From: Paratinospora sagittata
Taxonomy: Eukaryota > Streptophyta > Magnoliopsida > Ranunculales > Menispermaceae
Reading direction: 5' to 3'
Length of the DNA: 64,000 nt
NCBI GenBank assembly: GCA_035771175.1
Contig: CM069605.1
Location: 18,903,788-18,967,787, forward strand
This document shows positions 23,327-33,628 of the stretch, piece by piece. Position 1 is the stretch's first letter; every line of letters begins with the position of its first letter. A program made the position numbers and the translations under genes. The notes beneath the pieces were generated by a model. The model was not told the DNA's origin. It searched no databases and saw only the letters and a list, made by a program, of their open reading frames with translations.

Positions 23327-23817
23327 ACAACTTGTAGAATAACATGTTTAGGTGCCCTCTCCAATAACTACGTCAACCAGCTTCAAATATTATGTCTCCT
23401 TTGTTGATGTGTTTTCAAGATTTACATGGATATATTTTTTAAAAACCAAATCTGAAGTTATTCAATCCTTTTTACATTTCAAGAAACACGTTGAATTACG
23501 GTTTAATACTAAGATCAAAACACTTCAATCTAATTGAGGAGGAGAATTTAGACCTCTCTCAAGTTTACTTAGCTCGTTTGGCATTGAATGTAGAAACTCT
23601 TGCCCCTACACTTCAAAATAAAATGGTATAGTCAAGCGTAAACATCTCCATATTGTTGAACTTGGACTCTTACTCTCTTAGCTCAGGCATCAATGCCTTT
23701 ACATTTTTTGTCTGATGCCTTTCCACGTGTTGTATACCTTATTAAGAGACTACCTAGCGAGTGTTGGACTCAACTTTAAATCTCCCATGGAAATTCTGTT
23801 TTAGCCATCACCAGATT
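23327..23817 (+). pseudogene. Copia integrase core fragment
   Basis: Contains YYVSFVDVFSRFTWIYFLKT (first catalytic Asp), then KTLQSN, a stop, and GGEFRPL (second Asp position lost to the stop/Asn), FGIECRNSCPYT and NGIVKRKHLHIVE (catalytic Glu region). It continues after the family C LTR as FIKVFGCRCFPYLRPYRAHK (25,983-26,070). Stops and frameshifts are present. Confidence 0.83.
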
Positions 23818-25445
23818 ACTCTTGTCGTGACCCCCTTTGTAAGGTGATGTCACAACCGACAAAAATACTATATACGTCATACACAGATGTACATGATACT
23901 CTGTCAACCTTCTCATACTCCAAAATACACTAAAATGTTTTGGCACAACCTCCCCATAAGCACGAGGTCTCACAGAAACGTGATAATTCATATCACATCA
24001 AATTCATTTACACAAATCTAATATCGAAACCACGTGAATCACATATCATGATATCATATCATATTCACATATATATCATAATGGAATCATTCACATATCC
24101 ATTCATTCACATATTTTCCCATATGTTCACATCCCATTAATCACAAGTTTCCAAAAACATATATAATCCACTACAATTACATATCAATAGTGTTATACAT
24201 ATACATATACAAAATATGAAAACATAAACCAAAGGTCCCTGCTCATACATACATCAGTAGATGGCAAGCACAGATCAACCCTCTATATAGCCTTGCCCTT
24301 ATAATCACCACTTATAATAAGAGGAAATTTGGGTGAGCTAAAACAAGCTCAGTGAATAATTTACCAATGACATTACATATGCATTCATAATAAATCATGG
24401 CATTTGAAACAATATAAACCAGATATGCTAGCAACATATAATATCCATACATGAACAAGATATTTTACATCACTCTATATATTTTAAACAATGCATAAGT
24501 CAAATAAAACAAATCCTCACAATCAGGTGTATGAGTGAGTTTATATCCTTATTATGCATTTATAAGGAGAACCCAAACTTATCTAACCATCTACTCCAAT
24601 CATTTCAGGGCCTCATCCATTGCTAGGAACTGCACCAATGTCATGAATACTTACTTTATACTCATGTGGGTCTACGAACCTAGAGATTTACCCTAATGAA
24701 AATGATCACATACCTTACTTACTCTAGTAAGCCTAAGTATGTTCGATGTTTAAAACACATTTTAATGCATTCAATTCCCAATGCAAATCATTCATGTCAT
24801 GCTTACATTTCACAAAGAGAGTTTATAAATACAATGCCACACATAAAACCAAAGGTAAAAATACTCACCAACTATGGTGTAAAGCCTTACATCGACACAC
24901 TTTCTCTACACTTAGCTAAAATAGCTCAACAGCACACACTTCACAGCATAAGTAGTTCACTTGTACATCCTATCCAATTCACCAACTTTCACAATTTTCT
25001 GTAATTACCATTGCCAAACCATTTCCAATTACAACCCAATCATAATTCACATTAAAACATCATTCAAACCCTTAGCTGCTTCATCACAACTGGGTTGGAA
25101 AACCATTAATTTCAACCATGGAATTTCACAAATTCAACCATCAATTAACTCAGGATTTGTCAAGGAATCCATTACCTATCAATTACACATCAATTGCCTT
25201 GATTTCCAGCTCACATATGTTGTGTAACTTGAAGAGAGGAATTCAAATCTATGAAATTTAGCTAAAATTGACCAACCCTTACCTTGGATTTTGGCCACCC
25301 TAGCTCATTATCTTCTTCTTCTTTCATTTCCTTTCATTTCTTCAGCTCCAACAAGTGTAAATGAGCTAGAAAGATTGAGATTTGGCGTTAAAATACACAC
25401 AAACCGCTTCACTGGCCATTTTAAAAAAATGTCAGAAACGCAAAG

Positions 25446-25622
25446 AAGCACGCTTCTCCCTCCCAGGAGCGCGTTTCTTCGCTACCTAGAAAATAGATTT
25501 TCGCTAGAATCCCGTGAAGAGTGTGCTTCTCTCCCTTGGGAGCGCACTTATCTAAAAATTCCAGAAAACACTACTCTCGGGTTTCACCACAGGAGCACGC
25601 TTCTTCCTTAAGGAGCGCGCTT
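25446..25622. repeat. Three ~28-bp GCGC hairpins at ~74-bp spacing
   Basis: AGCACGCTTCTYCC followed by its near inverse GGAGCGCGCT occurs at 25,446, 25,521 and 25,594, each able to fold on itself (for example CTTCCTTAAGGAG in the last). They lie in the promoter-side half of LTR C. Confidence 0.7.
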
Positions 25623-25668
25623 CTCAAAGCTCCATGTGAAATTTTTTCTAAGTGTTGGGTTCCAAATG

Positions 25669-25825
25669 TTTTTTTTTTTAGAAGAGACAACTTCTTACAC
25701 CCCTACAGACACACCCGCCGCAGAGAGCTCCTCCTCCCAAGAGGTATCCGAGCCCCCTAGGCTTGGGACAAAGCCCGACTAATCCTCCCACCTCCGAATG
25801 AGAAATAGAAAGAACTGGCAGGATG
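25669..25825 (-). mobile_element. SINE insertion in LTR C
   Basis: Flanked by GGGTTCCAAATG (25,657-25,668) and GGGTTCTAAATG (25,826-25,837), a 12-bp target duplication with one change. On the minus strand it contains GGATTAGTCGGGCTTTGTCC and ends TTGTCTCTTCTAAAAAAAAA. This is the 3' part of a plant SINE. A tRNA-like promoter half is not evident, so it may be 5'-truncated. Confidence 0.8.
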
Positions 25826-26089
25826 GGGTTCTAAATGTTATACCTTGGTGTCGAATGAACCCCCTAGTATTCACACATTTATCCTATTTTAAGGTCGTGT
25901 ATATATGTATACGCGTACAAATACGTCTGACAATACGTACAAGTCAACATAGAAGTTTGACTCACAAGTATAGGGTGTTACAACTCTTTTATTAAAGTGT
26001 TTGGTTGTCGGTGTTTTCCCTACCTACGACCTTACAGAGCTCACAAACTTCAATTTCAATCTTTACCTTGCATATTAGTCAAAGATATT

Positions 26090-26620
26090 TCGCTACACCA
26101 TTCATGTAGGTCACTACTTATGCGACAAGGAATTTTGCTACCTTAGGACAGTTAGAGTTGCCGTCGTCATTTACCAGGGCTTCCATTCAAAGCTTATAAC
26201 ACTTCTCCTTCCTACCTTCCAGCATCGGGAAGGTGTCAGACTCTATACATTGTGTTACCACTTAGCAGAGTCCTGTGTTTTTAATAAACAATCACTACCC
26301 CCTGGTATGTGTCACTTTCCTAATAAAAAGATAGGAGAACACCTATTCTCCTAAAGTTACGGGGTCATTTTGCAGAGTTCCTTCGACATGGTTCTTTCAA
26401 GCGCCCTAGTATACTTTACTTGTTCACCTGTGTCGGTTTGGGGTACGGTCAGTTCACCGGAAGGACCACCCTCCCAATTCAAAGTTTTTTCCTGGAAGTT
26501 TCCACCTTTTTTACTATGACAATAGTCGCGATTATAAACAGACTCGCTACTATGGCAGGGTGGTGGCAGGGTGGTATGCTCATCTCTCTCGCGACCCCTA
26601 CTCTAATCAAAAGACTAAAG
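26090..26620 (-). pseudogene. Organellar large-subunit rRNA fragment (probable mitochondrial 26S, NUMT)
   Basis: The minus strand contains conserved 23S-type words: ACTGTCCTAAGGTAGCAAAA, TTCCTTGTCGCATAAGTAGT, GGAACTCTGCAAAATGACCC, CGTAACTTTAGG and CCCCAAACCGACACAGGTG. GTCGCATAAGTAG and AACACAGGACTCTGCTAAGT favour the mitochondrial over the plastid gene, judged from memory. Most differences from the conserved form look like CpG to TpG or CpA, as expected of methylated nuclear DNA. It interrupts the copia between integrase and RT, and the copia frame resumes near 26,640 (HKGYKCL). Exact borders are approximate. It is not a functional rRNA gene. Confidence 0.85.
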
Positions 26621-26639
26621 GCCCCTGACTTATGTATCA

Positions 26640-28493
26640 TTTAGTGTATAGGTTACAACTATACACATAAAGGTTACAAATGCCTAGCCTCTAATGGAAT
26701 AATATACATATCTTTGATGAATTTAAGTTTCCTTTTGCCAAGATAATTGGTACACCTCTTACCTCTTCTACATCTATTGTTGTTATTCTTGCCATTCCAA
26801 TTGTGTCTATGGATCCTATAGAGTCTTATTTTCTTGAATCATCAAACCTACAACAAAGTCCCTTCCTTACTTTACTTGTTGAATCGAATCCCTCTGTTTC
26901 TACATCTGAATCTATGACATCTGAGTCTTATATTCATGTTCAGAACTCGTCTCCTTATGAACCTATTATATCTATACCTTCATCTTCTCACTCTCACCCT
27001 CCCAATACCACATTATGTTAGAATACTCATCCCATGACTACTAGAGCTAAGGTTGGGATTTTTAAGCCTAAGGCTTATCTCTCAAATCTCAATCTACATG
27101 AACCTTCACATCATGTTGAAGCTTTGGGCCATAAAAAATGGAGATTGGCCATGGATGACGAGTATAAGGCTCTCATGAAAAATAACACTTGGGACTCTTG
27201 TCCTTTGGCCATCAGATAGAAAGATTGTTGGATGCAAGTGGATCTTTAAGTTGAAGAAAAAATCCAGATGGTTCAATATCAAGATACAAAGCTCGACTAG
27301 TGGCAAAGGGTATCTTCAACAGGTAGGGTTTGCTTATTCTACAACTTTCAGTCCAGTTGTTAAACCAACTTCCATTCGAGTAGTACTTACATGTGCCTTT
27401 GCAAAGCATTGGATTTTGGGACAACTTGATGTCAACAATGCGTTTCTTAGTGGTGATATTCAAGAGGAAATTTATATGGAATAACCTCCAGGATTTGAAC
27501 AAGGCGCTATGGCTTGTAAACTTAATAATGCTTTGTATGGCCTCAAACAAACACCAAGGGCTTGGTTTGATAAGTTAAGACAATGCTTGTGTCGGTTGGA
27601 AATATGTTTCTTCTAAAGCAGATCAATCCCTTTTCATGAGATTCCCCTCTACTTCATGTGTCCTGACTTTGATTTATGTAGATGATATCATAGTTACTAG
27701 CAGTGATCGTACTGAAGTTGAGTTACTAATTACTAGTCGTAATGCTCTTTTTGCTCTGAAAGACTTTGGAAAATTGCAGTATTTTTCTGGATATTGAGGT
27801 CAACATTTCACAAATGGCCTACATTTTTTTCAAAAAAAGTATATTATGGATCTGCTAAGAAGGACAAACATGGACAATGCTAATGCATTTCATACTCCAG
27901 TGATTACTGGTTCTCCTTTGTCTTCCTCTCAAGGTGATCCAATTGTAATGTCTCTAAATACAGAAGTATTTAGACCGAAAATTTCTTTTAGCGTAAACAA
28001 GGTTTGCCAGTTTATGCAAACACCTTTGGATACACATTGAAAAGCAGGTAAAACAATTTTGAGGTATCTCAAGGGGACAATGGACTATGGACTTACTCTT
28101 ACATCCTCTTCACACTTGAACTTAATAAGGTTTTCTGATGCGGATTGGGGTACTAATCCAGTGGACAGGAGATCAACAACTAGTTTTTGTGTCTATATGG
28201 GCAGTAATTTGGTTTATTGGTGCTCCAAGAAACAACACACGATTTTTCGATCTAGAACTAAGATTGAATATCGTGGTTTAGCTAATGCCTCTTCCAAGAT
28301 TTTGTGGTTACAATCATTACTTGGAGAACATCAGATTTCTCAAAATAGAGCTCCCATTATTTGGTGTGATAATTTTAGTGTTCTTGCATTGTTTGCCAAT
28401 TTAGTCCTTCATGCTAGGACCAAGTACATTGAGCTTGATCTATATTTTGTTCAAGAGAAGGTTTAAGCCAAGCAACTTCATGTTCAACATGTC
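26640..28493 (+). pseudogene. Copia reverse transcriptase and RNase H, degraded
   Basis: Pieces in order: HKGYKCLASNGIIYIS; a Ser/Pro-rich linker; HVEALGHKKWRLAMDDEYKA LMKNNTW (start of RT); FSPVVKPTSIRVVLTCAFAK and ILGQLDVNNAFLSGDIQEEI YME (first catalytic Asp block); KLNNALYGLKQTPRAWFDKL; YVDDIIVTSS (YVDD active site); RYLKGTMDYGLTL; FSDADWGTNPVDRRSTTSFC (RNase H); and KYIELDLYFVQEKV. At least five stops or frameshifts break it. The frame is cut at 28,493 by the family D LTR and resumes at 31,218 (VTYQVVDILRKPLSTSFFQK). Confidence 0.9.
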
Positions 28494-31212
28494 TGTAACA
28501 CTCCGTAATTTTAATTAAATACATACGTTAAATTATACGTATATCAAGAAGTATAATACGTGTATTTTATACGTAGGAGCTAAATAAACGCGTGTATAAA
28601 AATACATACTATATTTAAGGGATATGAGAAAATAAATGAAATTATTAAATGAATAATATAAGTTTAATAAGGTGAATGGGGTTGGTTAATTAAATATGTG
28701 GATTGTAGTATAATTTAATGAATTAATGAATAATATGATTTAATGAATGAAAGTTAAATATTAAGATGGGGAAGTTGCTTTATTAAGTTAGATGAGGTGC
28801 ATGGGATCATTTTTTAATATATACTTATCATCTCATTTCTAATCTAATCTCTCCAACTCGCACCAACGTCAAGAAAAAAAAAAAAAGAAGAGAGAGGAAA
28901 GAACGAAGAAGGGAAGAGACGAAAAAGGGGAAACGCCGAATTTGTGGTCAAATTCGATGTGTCGATAAGCTATTTTTGCTATTTTTCGTTGTGAAATTGA
29001 TTTTTAACTAATGTATAACGATTCTAACGGAGTAATTTTAGCTATGAGAGTTGTTTTACAGTGTTTTCAAAATTGAGATTTTGACTTAAATGAAAATTTG
29101 GTCGAAAGGTTGAAAAATACTTCCTAGATTGTAGAAGCCCCGAATATGTGGTTAGATTTCATTTATTTGTTCATTTGAAATTTTTATAGCTGTTGAGAAT
29201 TAGATTTGATATTGGAGACCTTTTGAATCATATTAAAACCCGACAGAACTTCAGTTTAAGGCTATGGAATGGTAGAATGGACTGTTGTGAGTCTATCGAT
29301 ACTAATTTCATGATTTTTGGAGACCGTTTGACAATTTTAGTAAAATTATACATGTTTCCAATTAGCAGTATCGTAAACAGTATTGTGATTATTTTCAGTA
29401 AATAAAATGGAATTGGAATCCAGTGAAACTCCGGTTTGAGACCATAGAATCGTAGAGAACTGAATTCCGGACGTTTCGATACTAAGATTGTGATTTTTGG
29501 ATATGATTTGATATTTTTAGTAACTAAATATATGGTTTTGATAAGTAAAATTAACTTTGGATACCTCCGCGAACATGTAAAACTTTAGTAAAATACTTAT
29601 TGAAGGTAGTAAAATGGTAGTAAGATTGATTTTACACGTGTCGATGTGAACAAAATAATTTTAGGAATGTTCTATATTTTTAATAAAATTGATATATGTT
29701 TCAGTAAAAAAAAAAATTGAGAACTAGTGGAAATATGAATTGGAAATCTATTTTCACTGTTCTTTCTTGTGGAAATATCTAGATTGACCACAGAAACGGT
29801 ATAATAGCGTTTTCAATTGCTTATGAGTCCTAAAGTCAGTGAAAAATTAAATATGTAAATGGAAACTGAGTATTTACGCGGGAAATAGATATGAATAAAT
29901 GGTGCAATAATTCCCTCTAGGAATGTGGAGCTATTGTAATGGTGTTTAAATGAGTTTGAATGGTGTTTAGTTGATTTTAATGATTAAATATGGCTTGAAT
30001 TTTATATGTGCAGTGTTTAAAATTGGGAGTTTGATGTATTGGTGACTTATCTTGAGAGATCATTGGTGCTGATAATTTAATGATGCATTTGTAATTGGTG
30101 ATGATAATTTTTGTTGGATATTAGTGGGCACATTGACTTAGACATGTTGTTTAACCACTGTGAGTATATTTTCTTGATTTTTGGTTTTTGTATGACATTT
30201 TATTTATATGAAATGTTTAACTATAAGCATGTTATATATGTAAATGCATTGTATTTTATTAATAATTCAAAATGATTTTGGCATTTGGAGTATACGAGAT
30301 GTGCGAAGGCAGATCGCATATGTTGTTATTTCGTTAGGAATTAGACTCGGATGAATGTTATGCGTAACCTCATTATCAGTAGGCCTGTCCTAGCAAGGAT
30401 TTTAAATCCTTGAAATGACTGTAAATTGAGTAATGTGAGGTCCAAGCGTAGGTTCCTTATCGGTGCATAATAAGGAGTTCGTACCCACTCCATTACGAGA
30501 AGGAGGAAGATTGTGGTTTTAGTTGAAAACTTTGCATTGTTTTATTGTACATGCATAAACTTTATATTGTTGACAAGTATGTTATCTTTGTTGAATAATG
30601 CGTGTGTGTTTCATAAATGTTTTGAATGAATTTAAATGTCATGTTTCCCTAAATGCATATAATTGTCATATCAAGAGATATATTCACTAAGCTTGTTGTT
30701 TGCTCACTCCATTTCCTTCAATATTCTAGGTACAAAATTAAAAGAGAAAGGAAAAACACGAGGATAGATACGTGATTTAGATTCCTAATTTGTTGATGTA
30801 CATATCTGCTCAGGAAATGAATTATATTTTCTTTATATCCATATGTATATATATATATATATCACATCCCACATATATATATATATTATCACATAGTTGG
30901 GTTGTAAGGGAACATGAATTTTAGTTTGAGATTTGTTATTATGAAATGCTTGTGATATTGGGAGGATTATTTATTATGGAATGAATGACATGAATGGATA
31001 TTGTGGATGAATATATATATATATATATATATATGATTTAATTTGTGGTATATCAAGTTGTGAGATGTCCATTTTATGAAAAAATGATGTCAAAATTTTT
31101 TAGAAGATTTGTATAATTCTATTAGGCTGATAGTATATTATATGTTATATACAAGGTATGACCAATATATAATATATACTATATCAATCATAACGTCAGG
31201 TGCGTCGTGACA
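28494..31212 (+). mobile_element. Solo LTR of family D (2,719 bp) inside copia
   Basis: Runs TGTAACACTCCG to GCGTCGTGACA with the exact duplication ATGTC at 28,489-28,493 and 31,213-31,217. Removing it restores the copia frame QHV to PVTYQV. It contains (TA)n microsatellites at about 30,846-30,890 and 31,013-31,034 and a divergent version of the shared LTR module at 30,684-30,730 (CACTAAGC, GCTCACTCC, TTCTAG). It is unusually long for a plant LTR and has no coding capacity. Confidence 0.93.
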
Positions 31213-31440
31213 ATGTCCCAGTTACATATCAAGTTGTTGATATATTAAGAAAGCCGCTTTCAACTTCATTTTTTCAAAAACTCCGTGCCAAACTAACAAT
31301 TAACTCGCCTCCTTCAATTCAATGCAGTCGACCGCTTTGGCTCAATATTTTTTTTTAACTTTTATATATGTTTTGTCATTCCGGTGTTGTTTGTCTTTTT
31401 CTTTTTCAAACTCAAGAATGCAATTTTCATTTCATCCTGT

Positions 31441-31667
31441 GTTTGAGAGGGGATGTTAGGGAATTGGAGTAAGTGTTTAGGTGTGACAATTAGTATTGTT
31501 AGTAGTCAAGTCAGACAGTTAAGGTTGTTGAGTCTTATTTAGTTAATGTAAAAGCTTCTCTGTCAAGAGTATAAATAACTGTAATATGTTCATTTTACAG
31601 ATGATGAAATGAAAGAGAGTCTCATGTTTCCTCTTTGGATTTTACTTTGTTCTTAAAGAAACTAACA
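31441..31667 (+). mobile_element. Copia polypurine tract and 214-bp 3' LTR
   Basis: GAGAGGGGA precedes TGTTAGGGAATTGG (31,454). The LTR ends AAACTAACA at 31,667. A TATA-like GTATAAATA lies near 31,570. LTR length and ends fit a small copia family. The next bases GGTAT would be the target duplication, but the 5' LTR is missing. Confidence 0.8.
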
Positions 31668-33508
31668 GGTATGAGTTTGGTTTCTCTAGCAATCAATCAC
31701 TTATTCAGCTTCATGTTTGATCTGACCTTGTTTAAGTTCATCATTTTTTTAGTTTAAATTGAGTTTAGGGTCTAGGGTTTAGTAAGTCTGTTGAGTTTAT
31801 TTTAAAAAAAAATGACAATAAATAAACATATAAAATACAAAAAGAAACTCAAGTACAACATTCAAAGAATACAACTACCAAAGACTAAAAAGGAAAAAAA
31901 ATGTCATAGTATGCGGTCTAGTAGGTAAATGGAAACACCCAAATGAGCATGGTATAGATTTTCTTACTTTGCTTTAGAGTATATATTTCGACAATTTTAT
32001 ATCAAGCGGATGAGCTTATCCCTAAAATAGATACAGCAACTAAGCCAGTTAGGTCCTAAAAGAATGAATTAAATTGGGTAAATATACAGTCCCTTTCCCA
32101 TGTACCAACTAGCCAACTTGAAATCATAAGAAAAAAAATAAAAAAAGAAAGAAGGCACTGAAAAAGATGAACTGGGCGCAATACATAAGAATTTCACTAG
32201 CATTTATGCCGATCCAGAATCTTTAAGCTTGCTTTCCATGTTCAATCCCTGCATTGGATTTGATTCAAACCTGGTTATAAATGCTACATGGAATATAATA
32301 GTTCATATCCATAACGTATTCTAAATCATATAGAAAAGAAATTTGAAGATGCATATGCCACAACCTCAAGTCTTGCACAAACCAAACAATGGAATGGTTC
32401 TTGAGAACTAGATTAAAGTGCTTCATTTAAGAGATATTCATAAAAGAAGAAGAAGAAGAAAAGTAAGGAAACATTGAATAAAGTGATGTTCAGGTTCAGA
32501 ATGGCGCAAAAGGGAACCACAATTACAAGGAATATTAAATTTGAAGTTGAAAAGTTTAATAATAAAGCTGACTCAAAGTTAAGGCAAAGGAAAGTGAAAA
32601 ATATTTTGATTCAACAAGGATTCAGAATTGTGTTTTAAGGAAAAAGAAAAGGAACCAAGAAACATGAATAAGGATTTTCACATTGCAACATGTAACTTAC
32701 AAATGACAACTGATGAAATTACTATATTATTAATTGCCATTTCTAACTTACGTTTTGCAATCTTCAAAACAAAAACTAACAAAGCAGTCCAAGATGATTG
32801 ATTGAAAAAAACCTTCCATGTTAGTTTTCATTACAAACAATGGTTAATTTATTTAACATTTCTATTTTTTAAGCTTTTTTCTGGGAGAAAACATGCCACC
32901 ATACATGCAATTATGTGAACAGAAAGTGCTTACCACAAATGCAATATGATAACATTAATCTCAATAGCAGGTTTATCTGCCACATGATTTTAGAGGAACC
33001 TCTCTTCATATTACTCAAATCACCTACAATTAAGAATTTTTCTTTTCCAATATACTTCTCTCACTTTCATATAGAAAAATTTAAGTTCACATATATCTAA
33101 AAGGCCTAATATTTAACTGAGTCTGATCATATGTTTAAATACGAGTTATGAACTTCAGGTTCCTAAATTTTACTTGTCACATACAAAGCTAGAAAATAAA
33201 GTTTTGCAAAAGATTTCATAAAATGACAAATCAAGGGCCTCATTATCTCAGGCAAGCAGATGGTTCTTTTTTCAATTACCAATCGTTGAGTGAACATATG
33301 AACCGCATTTTTGTTTTAACCTTTCAATACCACCAGTCTAGAAAATCATCGAAACGGATGGTATCAAGATATCTGCATTACCTCACCATAGCAAAGTCAA
33401 ATGCTTCCACCAATATAGGTCCCTTTAAAGTAAGAGTTAAAAACCACTGGATGTTTTGACTGCATGCCACAAGTAGTTAAAAGTTCTGGACAACTTGCTG
33501 ACAGGAAG
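31668..33508. other. Flank downstream of the host gene, nothing recognised
   Basis: AT-rich, with no transposon borders or supported exon. The part next to 33,508 must include the host gene's 3' untranslated region (minus strand), but no poly(A) signal can be chosen with confidence. A short open frame at 33,223-33,459 on the plus strand has no family signature. Confidence 0.5.
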
Positions 33509-33628
33509 TTATGCTTGAACAAAATCCAGAATCAACTTTGCAACAACATCTGGCTTTTCCACATGAGGAAGATGACCACAATCCGGTACATAGTGAATAC
33601 TTGACTTCTCTAGATCACCTTGTAGTCT
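33509..33628 (-). CDS. Alpha/beta-hydrolase exon 10 (catalytic His, stop)
   Basis: 120 bp including TAA. Acceptor GCACAG. Encodes [39 protein letters not shown]. The [10 protein letters not shown] word carries the catalytic histidine. Confidence 0.95.
   Translation of the reverse strand, partial: RLQGDLEKSSIHYVPDCGHLPHVEKPDVVAKLILDFVQA

Larger units (their letters stand above)
23823..25982 (-). mobile_element. Solo LTR of family C (2,160 bp) inside copia
   Basis: On the minus strand it runs TGTAACACCC to GGTCACGACA and is flanked by the exact duplication ACTCT (23,818-23,822 and 25,983-25,987). Removing it rejoins the copia integrase frame (SPDYS to FIKVFGC), which proves the nesting. It carries the shared LTR module (24,321-24,360, reverse), three GCGC-rich hairpin repeats (25,446-25,622) and a SINE. 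A decayed relative lies at 58,934-59,818. Confidence 0.93.
22089..31667 (+). mobile_element. 5'-truncated Ty1/copia element with nested insertions
   Basis: Collinear copia pieces on the plus strand: gag-pre-integrase (22,089-22,600), integrase (23,327-23,817 and 25,983-26,090), linker plus RT plus RNase H (26,640-28,493), C-terminal end (31,218-31,440), polypurine tract and 3' LTR (31,454-31,667). They are split by a LINE, an LTR of family C, an organellar rRNA fragment and an LTR of family D. Copia order (integrase before RT) is clear. Gag, most of protease and the 5' LTR are not in the window. Many stops and frameshifts make it inactive. Confidence 0.88.

Noticed and set aside
26090..26620. 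Functional rRNA gene or bacterial contamination
   Set aside because: Only a decayed fragment is present, it is embedded in a copia frame, and its differences look like CpG decay in nuclear DNA.
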